From Streptomyces flavofungini (lineage in GTDB: Bacteria; Actinomycetota; Actinomycetes; Streptomycetales; Streptomycetaceae): a DNA stretch of 64,000 bases. The notes under the pieces are model-generated. The model had not been told where the DNA came from, did no database searches, and worked only from the letters and a program-made list of their open reading frames with translations. Below are positions 53,025 through 61,239 of this stretch, in pieces (position 1 is the first letter of the stretch; each line of letters starts with the position of its first letter). Made by a program: the position numbers and the translations under genes. The stretch spans positions 1-64,000 of the forward strand of contig NZ_BMVR01000016.1 in the NCBI RefSeq assembly GCF_014650815.1, given 5' to 3'.

Positions 53025-54562
53025 CTAGCACCGAACAGCGCGTACGGTCCGCGGAGGTGGAGCGGCACCCCGGCCGCTGGCTCGCTCTCGCCGTGCTCGC
53101 GCTGGCCGTGCTGCTCGTCGCGGTGGACGCGACCGTCCTCGGTCTCGCGACGCCGTACATCAGTGAGGACCTGAAGCCGTCCGGCAACCAGCTGCTGTGG
53201 ATCGGCGACGTCTACTCGTTCGTGATCGCGGGTCTGCTGGTGTCCATGGGCAGCCTCGGCGACCGCATCGGCCGCAAGAAGCTGCTGCTCACGGGCGCCG
53301 TCGCGTTCGGCGCGGTGTCCGTGCTCAACTCGTACGCCAGCACGCCCGAGTTGATGATCCTGGCCCGCGCGCTGCTCGGAGTCGCGGGTGCGACCCTGAT
53401 GCCGTCGACCCTGGCCCTGATCCGGAACATCTTCCACGACCCGCGCGAGCGCAGCATCGCCGTCGGCGTGTGGGGCGCGATGGCCTCGGCGGGCGCGGCG
53501 GTCGGCCCGGTCGTCGGCGGCTTCCTGCTCGAACACTTCTGGTGGGGCTCGGTCTTCCTGATCAACCTGCCGGTGATGGCGGTCCTCGTCCTCGTCGGCA
53601 TCAAGCTGCTGCCCGAGTCGAAGAATCCGGCGCCCGGCCCCTGGGACCTGATCAGCGTCGCCCTGTCGCTCATCGGCATGATCGGGATCGTGTACGCGAT
53701 CAAGGAGGCGGCGGCCCACGGCCTCCGCTGGGACGTCGCTGCCTCCGGCGCCCTCGGCGTGGCGGCCCTGGTGTGGTTCGTACGCCGCCAGCTCACGCTG
53801 CCCGCGCCGCTCCTGGACATGCGCCTGTTCCGCAACCGCGGGTTCTCGGCGGCCGTGCTGGCCGACCTGCTGACCATCCTCGGCCTGGCCGGGCTGGTCT
53901 TCTTCCTCTCCCAGTTCCTCCAGCTCGTGCAGGGCAGGCCGCCGTTCGAGGCGGGCCTCGCCGAACTGCCCGCCGCGGTGGGCGCGGTGGCGGCGGGCCT
54001 GATCGCGGGCACGGTGGCGCGCCGGTACTCGGTGCGGGCGGTGGTCGCGGGCGGCCTCGCGGCGGTGGGCCTCGCGCTCGCCGCGCTGACCGTGCTGAGC
54101 CAGCAGACCGGCTATCCGCTGCTCGGTGCGGCGCTCCTGGTCGTCGGCATCGGCGCGGGCTTCTCCTTCACGGTGACCGCCGACGTGATCCTGTCCAGCG
54201 TGCCGAAGGAACAGGCGGGCGCGGCGTCCGCGGTCTCCGAGACGGCGTACGAACTCGGCGCGGCCCTCGGCATCGCCCTGCTCGGCTCCATCGTGACCGG
54301 CGTGTACCGCGACTTCACCGCCCCGGCAGGCACCCCGGCCGACGCCGCCTCGGCGGCCCACGACTCCCTGGGCGGCGCCGTCGAGGCGGGCTCCGGCCTG
54401 CCCGCGCACCAGGCCGAGCCCTTGCTCGCAGCGGCTCAGGACGCCTTCGTGGACGGCCTGAGACTGGCCGCGGGCATCGGTGCGGCGGTCCTGCTCGCGA
54501 CGGCGGCAGCGGCGTGGTTCCTGCTGAAGGGCCAAAGGCTGGAAGACGGCCTGGAGCACTGA
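53021..54562 (+). CDS. MFS drug-resistance transporter, DHA2 (EmrB/QacA) type
   Basis: A 513-aa proton-driven efflux protein with about 14 membrane helices. The loop motif GDRIGRKKLLLTGA after helix 2, the early VALDATVLG-like helix 1 (VAVDATVLGLATP) and the antiporter motif GPVVGGFLLEHFWWG in helix 5 are clear. It resembles SmvA/QacA-type pumps for hydrophobic cations. Coupled to the TetR gene by a 4-nt overlap. A long terminator hairpin follows. Confidence 0.95.
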   Translation: MTSTEQRVRSAEVERHPGRWLALAVLALAVLLVAVDATVLGLATPYISEDLKPSGNQLLWIGDVYSFVIAGLLVSMGSLGDRIGRKKLLLTGAVAFGAVSVLNSYASTPELMILARALLGVAGATLMPSTLALIRNIFHDPRERSIAVGVWGAMASAGAAVGPVVGGFLLEHFWWGSVFLINLPVMAVLVLVGIKLLPESKNPAPGPWDLISVALSLIGMIGIVYAIKEAAAHGLRWDVAASGALGVAALVWFVRRQLTLPAPLLDMRLFRNRGFSAAVLADLLTILGLAGLVFFLSQFLQLVQGRPPFEAGLAELPAAVGAVAAGLIAGTVARRYSVRAVVAGGLAAVGLALAALTVLSQQTGYPLLGAALLVVGIGAGFSFTVTADVILSSVPKEQAGAASAVSETAYELGAALGIALLGSIVTGVYRDFTAPAGTPADAASAAHDSLGGAVEAGSGLPAHQAEPLLAAAQDAFVDGLRLAAGIGAAVLLATAAAAWFLLKGQRLEDGLEH

Positions 54563-54601
54563 ACCCCGTGGGCACCCGGCGCCGGGTGCGGAAACGGCGA
54601 A

Positions 54602-54647
54602 CGCCCGCCCCGGTGCCGGGGAAATCACCCCGGCACCGGGGCGGGCG
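54602..54647. terminator. 20-bp bidirectional terminator
   Basis: CGCCCGCCCCGGTGCCGGGG (54602-54621) and its exact complement at 54628-54647 form a perfect 20-bp stem with an AAATCA loop. It lies between the convergent MFS and acyltransferase genes and serves both. Confidence 0.9.
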
Positions 54648-54677
54648 CACCGAACCTCTTCGCTCAGCCCCGTAGGG

Positions 54678-55349
54678 CTACGCGGCCTTTGCCTTGGTGG
54701 CGTACATGTCCACGTACTCCTGGCCGGACAGCAACATGACCTCCGTCATCACGGAGTCCGTCACCGCCCGCAAGACGTACCGGTCCCGGTCCATCCCGTC
54801 GTACCGCGAGAACTCCATCGCCTCACCGAAGCGGACGGTGACCTTGCCCGGGTGGGGCAGCCCCTTGCCGCCGGGCTGGAGCTTGTCCGTGCCGATCATC
54901 GCGAACGGCACGACCGGCGCCCCGGTCATCAGGGTCAGCCGCGCGATGCCGGTGCGGCCGCGGTAGAGGCGGCCGTCGGGGGAGCGGGTGCCCTCCGGGT
55001 AGATGCCGAAGATCTTGCCCTCGTCCAGGACGCGCTTGCCGGTCATCAGCGCGGCCACCCCGCCCCGGCCCCCGTCACGCGCCACCGGGATCATGCCGAC
55101 GCCGGTGAAGAACCAGGCCATGAGACGGCCCTTGAAGCCCTTGCCGGTGACGTACTCGTCCTTGCCGATGAAGAAAACGGGCCGGTCGCACACCAGGGGC
55201 ATGATCATCGAGTCGATGAACGTCAGGTGGTTTCCGGCCAGAATGACGGGACCGGTCCCGGGGATGTTCTCGGCGCCTTCCACCCGTGGGCGGAACATCA
55301 GGCGCAGGAACGGTCCGAGCACTGCCTTGATGAGCGCTAGACGGGACAA
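54678..55349 (-). CDS. 1-acyl-sn-glycerol-3-phosphate acyltransferase (PlsC family)
   Basis: A 223-aa membrane-associated enzyme that acylates lysophosphatidic acid to phosphatidic acid. Motif I is N40-H41-x4-D46 (NHLTFIDSM); motif III is YPEGTRSPDG (E119 to R122); GMIPVARD and the late VVPFAMIGTD are also typical. The start is TTG 55349, decided by GGAGG 5 nt upstream; an in-frame ATG at 55427 has no binding site and would add Arg-rich sequence unlike the family. A possible -10 (TATGGT, minus strand 55403-55398) lies above it. Confidence 0.88.
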   Translation of the reverse strand: MSRLALIKAVLGPFLRLMFRPRVEGAENIPGTGPVILAGNHLTFIDSMIMPLVCDRPVFFIGKDEYVTGKGFKGRLMAWFFTGVGMIPVARDGGRGGVAALMTGKRVLDEGKIFGIYPEGTRSPDGRLYRGRTGIARLTLMTGAPVVPFAMIGTDKLQPGGKGLPHPGKVTVRFGEAMEFSRYDGMDRDRYVLRAVTDSVMTEVMLLSGQEYVDMYATKAKAA

Positions 55350-55771
55350 CGAGTCCTCCGGTGTCAACGGGTCGACGACGAGTCTGTGCAGGTGAGGACC
55401 ATACTCGCGGGTCCCCGTTGATTGCACATCGGGTTCATGTGCCCGATACGCAGAGTTGACCTGATTTTGCCTGCAGTTGCCCCCGCGCGAACCTCACTGT
55501 GACGACCGTAGCGCCGTGCGAACTGCGAGGCTTGTCCGAGTGGTGCTTCTCACGCGCGACGCATCTCACGGCTGAAGTCTTCCCGGCGCCCCGAGCCCGG
55601 GCGCACGCGCCGGTCGCTTCCCCCGCAAGGGCCGCGAGCCGTACTCGACACACGCCGTCAGCCACCCGTTCGGCCCCGGGTCTCCCACCCGTCACGTATC
55701 GCCACCTACGATCGGTGCCGCTTTGTCAGGTGCAAGGCGCTACACGGCGGTACACAGGGAGGGAGCGCTCA
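55350..55771. other. 422-nt divergent intergenic region with overlapping dyads
   Basis: No gene is evident. Two overlapping inverted repeats are present: GCACAT-N7-ATGTGC (55424-55442) and ATCGGG-N8-CCCGAT (55428-55447). Around 55450-55480 the DNA is unusually AT-rich (TTGACCTGATTTTGCC). TACGAT (55707-55712) might be a -10 for the phosphodiesterase gene. I see no direct repeats of the PHO-box type. Confidence 0.35.
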
Positions 55772-56953
55772 ATGGCGACGCAGGAATCGGGGCGGCGGGG
55801 GACGGGGACGAGCCCGGGGCGGCGCGCGGTGCTCGGGGCCGCGGTGCTGGGGGCGGGCACGGCCGTCGTCGGGGCGCCCGGCGTGGCGAGAGCCGACGAA
55901 CGCCACGGCCACGGCGGCCACGGGGGCGGCGGCTACCGCGACCTGCCCGTGCCGACGGTGGTCGCGCACCGCGGCACCAGCGGCTACCGGCCCGAGCACA
56001 CGCTCGGCTCGTACCAACTCGCGCTCGACATGGGCGCGCACGTCATCGAGCAGGACGTGGTGCCCACCAAGGACGGCCATCTCGTATGCCGTCACGAGAA
56101 CGACATCACCGGTACGACGGACGTCGCCGCGCACCCCGAGTTCGCGGGCCGCAAGACCACCAAGTCCGTCGACGGCGTCTCGCTCACCGGCTGGTTCACC
56201 GAGGACTTCACGCTCGCCGAGCTGAAGACGCTGCGCGCCAAGGAGCGCATCCCCGGCACCCGCCAGCGCAACACCCTCTACGACGGCCGCTGGGACATCC
56301 CCACCCTCGAAGAGGTCTTCCGCTGGGCGGAGAAGCAGGGGCGCGAGCGCGGCCGGCGCGTCTGGCTGCACATCGAGACCAAGCACCCCACGTACTTCCG
56401 CAAGCTGGGCCTCGGCCTGGAGGAGCCGCTCGCCAAGCTGCTGCGCCGCTACAACCGCCACCGCAGGAACTCCCCGACCTTCCTGCAGTCCTTCGAGCCG
56501 AGCAGCATCCAGCGCCTGCGCAAGCTCGTCGACGCGCCCGGCGTCGTCCTGCTGTCCACGGCCGCCTCCCGCCCGTGGGACTTCGTCGAGGCGGGCGACC
56601 CGCGCACCGTCGCCGACCTGATCAAGCCCGAGGGCCTGAAGTGGATCGCCTCGTACGCCAAGGGCATCGGCCCGACGCTCGACCTGGTCATCCCCAAGGG
56701 CCCCGACGGCAAGCTCCTGGAGCCGACCACCCTGGTCCGCGACGCGCACGCCGAGGGCCTGGTCCTGCACCCGTACACGATGCGCAACGAGAACACCTTC
56801 CTGCCCGCCGACTTCAAGAAGGGCACGGACCCGAACGCGTACGGCGACGCCTTCGGCGCGTTCAAGGCGTACTTCGCCACCGGCATCGACGGGATCTTCT
56901 CCGACAACCCGGACACCGCGCTGCTGGCCGCCGCGGACTTCAACGACGACTGA
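55772..56953 (+). CDS. Tat-exported glycerophosphodiester phosphodiesterase
   Basis: Hydrolyses glycerophosphodiesters to glycerol 3-phosphate and an alcohol, probably outside the cell. The 393-aa precursor has a twin-arginine signal (GRRAVLGAAVLGAG, Arg pair at 17-18, cleavage near residue 41). A His/Gly-rich linker (HGHGGHGGGG) follows, then the GDPD TIM barrel: catalytic H66 in VVAHRGTSGYRPEHT, metal ligands E93 and D95 in IEQDV, and H108 in CRHE. The late IDGIFSDNPDTAL is the family C-terminus. GGGAGGGAG precedes ATG 55772. Confidence 0.93.
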   Translation: MATQESGRRGTGTSPGRRAVLGAAVLGAGTAVVGAPGVARADERHGHGGHGGGGYRDLPVPTVVAHRGTSGYRPEHTLGSYQLALDMGAHVIEQDVVPTKDGHLVCRHENDITGTTDVAAHPEFAGRKTTKSVDGVSLTGWFTEDFTLAELKTLRAKERIPGTRQRNTLYDGRWDIPTLEEVFRWAEKQGRERGRRVWLHIETKHPTYFRKLGLGLEEPLAKLLRRYNRHRRNSPTFLQSFEPSSIQRLRKLVDAPGVVLLSTAASRPWDFVEAGDPRTVADLIKPEGLKWIASYAKGIGPTLDLVIPKGPDGKLLEPTTLVRDAHAEGLVLHPYTMRNENTFLPADFKKGTDPNAYGDAFGAFKAYFATGIDGIFSDNPDTALLAAADFNDD

Positions 56954-57087
56954 CCGGTCCCGCCGACGGCTGACCGACCGTGTCGGCACCCGACCGGCGC
57001 CGTCAACGACGGGGCGCAAACCCCCGGTTGGGGTGAGGCGCGGCCGTTCCGGAAACCGATAACCGGAATGGTCGCGTCCCCGTCGGC

Positions 57088-57645
57088 ATGACCCCTACGC
57101 CCCCGTCGGCCCCGCCCCGTCCCGCGCGGCCGTCGCTCTCGTACGACCTGGTCACCACCCTCCGCCCGCTGCTCGCCGCCGAGGCATCCGCCGAGGCGCA
57201 CGGCTGCGCCGCCGACCCCGGCGACATCGAGCAGGCCGTCTGGCTGCGCCTGCTCGAACACGTGGACGCCGGGGGACCGCCCGCCGACCCCGCCGCCTGG
57301 CTGCGCGCCGCCGTCCGCGACGAGGCGCACCGCACCCGCACCACCGCCCGCCGGGAGCGGCCCTACGTCATCGAGCCCGCCGACCCGCGCGGCGGCCCCG
57401 AACAGCGGCTGCTGCGGGCCGACCGGCACCGCACCCTGTACGCCGCCGTCCGGAAACTGCCCGGACGCTGTCCGCGTCTCATGGCTGCGCTTCTGTCGCC
57501 GAAGGACCTGACTTACCGCGAAATCGCAGGGGAGTTGGGAATGTCACAAGGATCTTTGGGGCCGGAACGTTCCCGATGCCTGGGATGCCTGCGCAGAATG
57601 CTGGCGCAGGAGGTTGGGACTCCGGACCCGTGGGGAAAGGAGTGA
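57088..57645 (+). CDS. ECF-like sigma factor
   Basis: A 185-aa protein with a degenerate sigma region 2 (about 25-85; DIEQAVWLRLLEHV, WLRAAVRDEAHRTRT) and a recognisable region 4 helix-turn-helix (about 125-180; LYAAVRKLPGRCPRLMAALL, LTYREIAGELGMSQGSLGPE, then RSRCLGCLRRML). No anti-sigma gene is adjacent. This minimal type is common in Streptomyces, and its targets are unknown. ATG 57088 is preceded by no strong binding site. Confidence 0.8.
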   Translation: MTPTPPSAPPRPARPSLSYDLVTTLRPLLAAEASAEAHGCAADPGDIEQAVWLRLLEHVDAGGPPADPAAWLRAAVRDEAHRTRTTARRERPYVIEPADPRGGPEQRLLRADRHRTLYAAVRKLPGRCPRLMAALLSPKDLTYREIAGELGMSQGSLGPERSRCLGCLRRMLAQEVGTPDPWGKE

Positions 57646-57685
57646 GGGACAACCGGCGGAGCAGGTGAGCGGGAGGCATGCACAC

Positions 57686-58189
57686 ATGGGCATGAGCGTG
57701 ACCATCTCGGAGGCGGCCGACACGGACGCCGAACAGATCCTCAAACTGCAGTACCTCTGCTACCAGAGCGAGGCCGAGCTGTACGGCGACTACTCCATCG
57801 AGCCGCTGACGCAGACCCTCGACTCCATCAAGGCCGAGCTGGCCGCGGGCAGCGTCCTGGTGGCGCGGCTCGGCGCGGAGGTCGTGGCGTCCGTGCGGGG
57901 CACGGTCGACGCGGCGGCCACGGCCCGCATCGGCAAGCTCATCGTGCACCCGCGGATGCAGCGGCACGGCCTGGGCGGCCGCCTCCTCGAGGCCATCGAG
58001 CGCCGCCTCGCCGAGGGTGGCGTGGCCCAGCGCTTCGAGTTGTTCAGCGGCCACCGCAGCGAGAGCAACCTCCAGCTCTACCGCAAGCACGGCTACGCGC
58101 CGGTGAGCACCCGGCGCGTGGACGAGCGGCTGACGGTGGTGACCCTCTCCAAGGACGCGGAGGCGGGCGCGTACGTCACGAGCGCCTAG
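57686..58189 (+). CDS. GNAT family N-acetyltransferase
   Basis: A 167-aa protein with the acetyl-CoA motif IGKLIVHPRMQRHGLGGRLL and the following ESNLQLYRKHGYAPV segment, both characteristic of single-domain GNATs. GGGAGG lies 9 nt before ATG 57686; ATG 57692 is an alternative. It follows the sigma factor gene by 40 nt on the same strand. Its stop codon overlaps that of the convergent membrane protein gene at CTAG (58186-58189). Confidence 0.88.
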   Translation: MGMSVTISEAADTDAEQILKLQYLCYQSEAELYGDYSIEPLTQTLDSIKAELAAGSVLVARLGAEVVASVRGTVDAAATARIGKLIVHPRMQRHGLGGRLLEAIERRLAEGGVAQRFELFSGHRSESNLQLYRKHGYAPVSTRRVDERLTVVTLSKDAEAGAYVTSA

Positions 58190-58674
58190 GCGTCGGCGGG
58201 ACCGCCGGCCCCGGCGGTCCCGGTCCGCGCACGCGACTTCCGCAGCCAGAACACCGCGGTCACGGGCAGCAGCACGGGAATGAACAGATAGCCCATGCCG
58301 AAGTCCGACCAGACCGTGGCGTCCGGGAACGCGGAGGGCTCCGCGAGGGTCCAGGCCCCGACGGCGAGCACCCCGGCGAGCTCGGCGGCGCAGCACACGA
58401 GCGCCGCCTTGCGGGCCCGCTCCCCGCCGCGTACGAGCGAGTACGTGATGAAGCCGTAGACGACACCGGCGATCGCCGACAGCGTGTACGCCAGCGGGGC
58501 CTTGCCGAAGTCCGTGGAGATCTGGACCGCCGAGCGCGACACGGCACCCACGACCATCACGCCGTACAGCCACACCAGCAGGATGCCGGGGCCGGTGATC
58601 AGCTTCTGCCGCTGCGGCTTGTCCGTGCGGGGCTCGTCGTCCGTCACCGCCACCTCAGCCTCCCCAGATGTCAT
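58186..58674 (-). CDS. Four-helix membrane protein
   Basis: A 162-aa protein with hydrophobic segments at about 29-48, 60-80, 88-108 and 125-145 and a polar N-terminus. It overlaps the end of the next upstream gene by 20 nt, so the two small membrane proteins are probably translated together and form a complex. A GTG at 58647 could be an alternative start. The pattern is seen in conserved Streptomyces integral membrane proteins without assigned function. Confidence 0.78.
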   Translation of the reverse strand: MTSGEAEVAVTDDEPRTDKPQRQKLITGPGILLVWLYGVMVVGAVSRSAVQISTDFGKAPLAYTLSAIAGVVYGFITYSLVRGGERARKAALVCCAAELAGVLAVGAWTLAEPSAFPDATVWSDFGMGYLFIPVLLPVTAVFWLRKSRARTGTAGAGGPADA

Positions 58675-59014
58675 GGAGCCGCACTTCCAGCACGGCGAGG
58701 ACCACGCCGCCCGCGGCGACGGTCACCGAACCCCAGCGGGTGCGCTCGGCGAGCGACATGAAGCCCGCCGCCGGAACGCACGCGAACGAGCCGATCAGAT
58801 ACGCCACGAAGATCGTCGTGCCCTGCTCGGGGTCCTCGCCCCGCGCCAGCCGCACGATGCCGACGATCAGCTGGACCAGCGTCAGCAGGGTGACCACACC
58901 CATGCCGATGAAGTGCCAGTCCTTCGTCGGCTGGTCCCGGTAGGCGGCGAAGCCGCACCAGGCCGCGAGCGCGAGCGCGGCCACGGAGGTCGCGACGGTC
59001 AGGGCAACAAGCAT
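58655..59014 (-). CDS. Small four-helix membrane protein
   Basis: A 119-aa integral membrane protein (MLVALTVATSVAALALAAW start) with four hydrophobic segments (about 3-24, 35-58, 66-86, 93-113). It is the first gene of a two-gene operon with the 162-aa membrane protein, and overlaps it. It is divergent from the HAD gene (90 nt apart). Function unknown. Confidence 0.78.
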   Translation of the reverse strand: MLVALTVATSVAALALAAWCGFAAYRDQPTKDWHFIGMGVVTLLTLVQLIVGIVRLARGEDPEQGTTIFVAYLIGSFACVPAAGFMSLAERTRWGSVTVAAGGVVLAVLEVRLHDIWGG

Positions 59015-59104
59015 GCCGAGACCCTATTACGGGCCAAAAGGCCCGGTGTCCTCGGCCCCGGGGGCCCAGGATCCGCCGCCGCGCCCCCACGTACGCTCGA
59101 AGGC

Positions 59105-59752
59105 ATGAAGATCCAGGCTGACGCGCTCCTGTTCGACAACGACGGCACCCTCATCTCCTCGATGGAGTCCGTCCGCCGCTGCTGGACCCGGTGGGCCCAG
59201 GAGTACGGGATCACCGCCGCGGACTTCGCCGAGGTCGAGCTGCACGGCCGCCCCGCCGTCGAGATCGTCGCCGACCTGCTGCCCGCCGATCTGGTCGAGG
59301 AGGCCGTGGCCCGGATCGAGGAGCTGGAGGTGTCCGACGTCGCGGGCGGCGTACTCGCCCTGCCCGGCACCCTCGACCTGCTCGCCGCGCTGCCGCCCGA
59401 GCGCTGGGCCGTCGTCACCTCCGCGACCCGCCGCCTGGCCGAGGCCCGGCTCGCCGAGGTCGGCATCCGCCCCAAGACGCTGATTGCCGCCGACGACATC
59501 ACCCGCGGCAAGCCCGACCCCGAGCCCTTCCTGCTCGCGGCCCGGGTGCTCGGCGTGGACCCGGCGCGCTGCGTGGTCTTCGAGGACGCCCCCGCCGGTC
59601 TCACCGCGGGCCGGGCCGCCGGGATGACCACCGTGGCGTTGACCACAACGCATGGGGTGGGGGAGCTGTCCGCCGACGTCGTCGTCAAGGACCTGTCCGC
59701 GGTGTCGGTGCAGGCCACGGCGGGTGGCGTGGAGATCGTCACCGGCGCCTGA
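59105..59752 (+). CDS. HAD-superfamily phosphatase
   Basis: A 215-aa haloacid-dehalogenase-fold hydrolase similar to sugar phosphate phosphatases of the GPP/YfbT type. Motif I: D11 and D13 in LLFDNDGTL; motif II: VVTSATRRLAE; motif III Lys in RGKPDPEPFLLAA; motif IV: VFEDAPAGLTAG. The cap domain lies between motifs I and II. TACGCT (59092-59097) is 7 nt before ATG 59105, and the only GAAGG is too close to the start, so the mRNA is probably leaderless. Confidence 0.9.
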   Translation: MKIQADALLFDNDGTLISSMESVRRCWTRWAQEYGITAADFAEVELHGRPAVEIVADLLPADLVEEAVARIEELEVSDVAGGVLALPGTLDLLAALPPERWAVVTSATRRLAEARLAEVGIRPKTLIAADDITRGKPDPEPFLLAARVLGVDPARCVVFEDAPAGLTAGRAAGMTTVALTTTHGVGELSADVVVKDLSAVSVQATAGGVEIVTGA

Positions 59753-59797
59753 GCGCGGTGTCGGAGCGGGCAGGCCGTCTCGCCCGTTGTCCAAAGT

Positions 59798-59816
59798 CTG
59801 TCCGCTATTCGGACAG
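59798..59816. promoter_or_regulatory. Perfect dyad upstream of the met leader peptide
   Basis: CTGTCCG (59798-59804) and CGGACAG (59810-59816) are exact inverted copies around CTATT. The dyad is about 30-60 nt upstream of the leader peptide ATG, just upstream of its probable -10 (TTTACT, 59845-59850). It is either an operator for the metNIQ promoter or a weak terminator of the HAD gene. Location favours the operator. Confidence 0.5.
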
Positions 59817-59857
59817 CGGTGGCGGGGCGCGCCCGCACGCGTGTTTTACTGGTCCGC

Positions 59858-59944
59858 ATGACCACGACGAGCAGCCGCACCCTTGCGACCGAGGCGATCA
59901 CGACGCCCGGTGCTCGTTGTATGTGTCGAATGTGCGCCTTCTGA
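59858..59944 (+). CDS. Cys/Met-rich leader peptide of the metNIQ operon
   Basis: A 28-codon open frame, too short for routine calling. It starts at ATG 59858 (MTTTSSRTLATEA) and ends with CMCRMCAF, which has three Cys and two Met codons among the last eight, then TGA. A -10-like TTTACT lies 7 nt before the ATG, so the mRNA is probably leaderless. Position 225 nt before metN, and a hairpin in between (60002-60043), fit ribosome-mediated attenuation responding to charged Cys- or Met-tRNA. Comparable Cys-rich leaderless leaders control sulfur genes in mycobacteria. The regulatory role here is inferred. Confidence 0.65.
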   Translation: MTTTSSRTLATEAITTPGARCMCRMCAF

Positions 59945-60001
59945 GGGCCCCCGCACCACTGAGAGCCTCGCGCCCCGAAGCGAAGCCGCTGTGCCGCGCC
60001 A

Positions 60002-60043
60002 CTACGCCACGTACGCATCCGTAGGAGTCCCGTACGCACGTAG
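60002..60043 (+). promoter_or_regulatory. Hairpin in the metN leader
   Basis: CTACG (60002-60006) and CGTACG (60010-60015) pair with CGTACG (60031-60036) and CGTAG (60039-60043), separated by a small internal loop (CCA/CA) and closed by a 15-nt loop. It lies between the Cys/Met leader peptide and metN. A terminator or anti-terminator function would be needed for attenuation; there is no T-tract. The 416-nt gap 59753-60168 contains this, the leader peptide and the dyad at 59798. Confidence 0.5.
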
Positions 60044-60168
60044 GGAGCGAGCCGCCCCGCGCACACGTCCTCCGGTTCCATCGCCACCGCGAGAACCGTG
60101 CCGCGTTCCGAACGAATGCCCCGTGCCCGGCGTCACCGCGCCGCGCACTCGACAGTGACGGAAACCCA

Positions 60169-61239
60169 GTGATCACCACTTCCGGCCTGACCAAGGTCTA
60201 CCGCTCACGCGGTCGTGAAGTAACCGCCATCGACGGAGTCGATCTCCATGTGCGCGAAGGCGAGGTGTACGGCGTCATCGGCCAGTCCGGTGCCGGTAAA
60301 TCCTCGTTGATCCGCTGCGTGAACCTCCTGGAGCGCCCCACCTCCGGCACCGTGACCGTGGACGGCCAGGACCTCACCGCGCTCGCGGGCCGCGGCCCGC
60401 GAGCCGGCCGGGAACTGCGCGCCGCCCGCAACCGCATCGGCATGGTCTTCCAGCACTTCAACCTGCTGTCCTCGCGCACGGTCCAGGCGAACATCGAGCT
60501 GCCCCTCGAAATCCTCGGCCTGTCCGGCAAGGAGCGCTCCCGCAAGGCGCTCGAACTCCTGGACCTGGTCGGCCTCGCCGACAAGGCCAAGGCCTACCCG
60601 GCGCAGCTCTCCGGCGGCCAGAAGCAGCGCGTCGGCATCGCCCGCGCGCTGGCCGGCGAGCCGAAGGTGCTGCTCTCGGACGAGGCCACCAGCGCCCTCG
60701 ACCCCGAGACCACCCGCTCCATCCTCCAGCTCCTGCGCGACCTCAACCGGCAGCTCGGCCTGACCGTCCTGCTGATCACGCACGAGATGGAGGTCGTGAA
60801 GACGGTCTGCGACTCGGCCGCGCTGATGGAGCGGGGCCGGATCATCGAGTCCGGCACCGTCAACGAACTCCTCGCCACGCCGGGCTCCCAGCTCGCCGCC
60901 GCGCTCTTCCCGGTCAGCGGCGACGCCACCGGCGCCGACCGCACCGTCGTCGACGTGACGTTCCACGGCGAGGCCGCGACCCAGCCGGTCATTTCCCAGC
61001 TGTCGCGCACGTACAACATCGACATCTCGATCCTCGGCGCCGCGATGGACACCGTCGCGGGCAAGCAGGTCGGCCGGATGCGCATCGAGCTGCCGGGCCG
61101 CTTCGAGGAGAACGTCGTCCCGATCGGCTTCCTGCGCGAGCAGGGCCTGCAGGTCGACGTCGCCGACGCGCCCGCCGGGTTCCTGGCGCAGGACGTGCCC
61201 GCGACCGCCGCCCCGCTGGTGAAGGAAGGTGCCAAGTGA
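60169..61239 (+). CDS. metN: Methionine ABC importer ATPase
   Basis: The 356-aa nucleotide-binding subunit of the MetNIQ importer. Walker A GQSGAGKSS (38-46), Q loop VFQHFNLL, signature LSGGQKQRVGIARAL, Walker B VLLSDEATSALD and the H loop LLITHEM are intact. The C-terminal ~80 residues form the NIL domain (FHGEAATQPVISQLSRTYN), which in MetN binds methionine and inhibits transport. It starts at GTG 60169 and overlaps metI (GTGA). Confidence 0.95.
   Translation: MITTSGLTKVYRSRGREVTAIDGVDLHVREGEVYGVIGQSGAGKSSLIRCVNLLERPTSGTVTVDGQDLTALAGRGPRAGRELRAARNRIGMVFQHFNLLSSRTVQANIELPLEILGLSGKERSRKALELLDLVGLADKAKAYPAQLSGGQKQRVGIARALAGEPKVLLSDEATSALDPETTRSILQLLRDLNRQLGLTVLLITHEMEVVKTVCDSAALMERGRIIESGTVNELLATPGSQLAAALFPVSGDATGADRTVVDVTFHGEAATQPVISQLSRTYNIDISILGAAMDTVAGKQVGRMRIELPGRFEENVVPIGFLREQGLQVDVADAPAGFLAQDVPATAAPLVKEGAK

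Noticed and set aside
55350..55771. PHO box for the glycerophosphodiester phosphodiesterase gene
   Set aside because: No pair of GTTCACC-like direct repeats is visible at the expected distance.
59945..60168. SAM riboswitch upstream of metN
   Set aside because: I could not find the conserved core pairing and GCCGGCAACC-type elements of SAM-I/SAM-IV; the leader peptide explains the region better.
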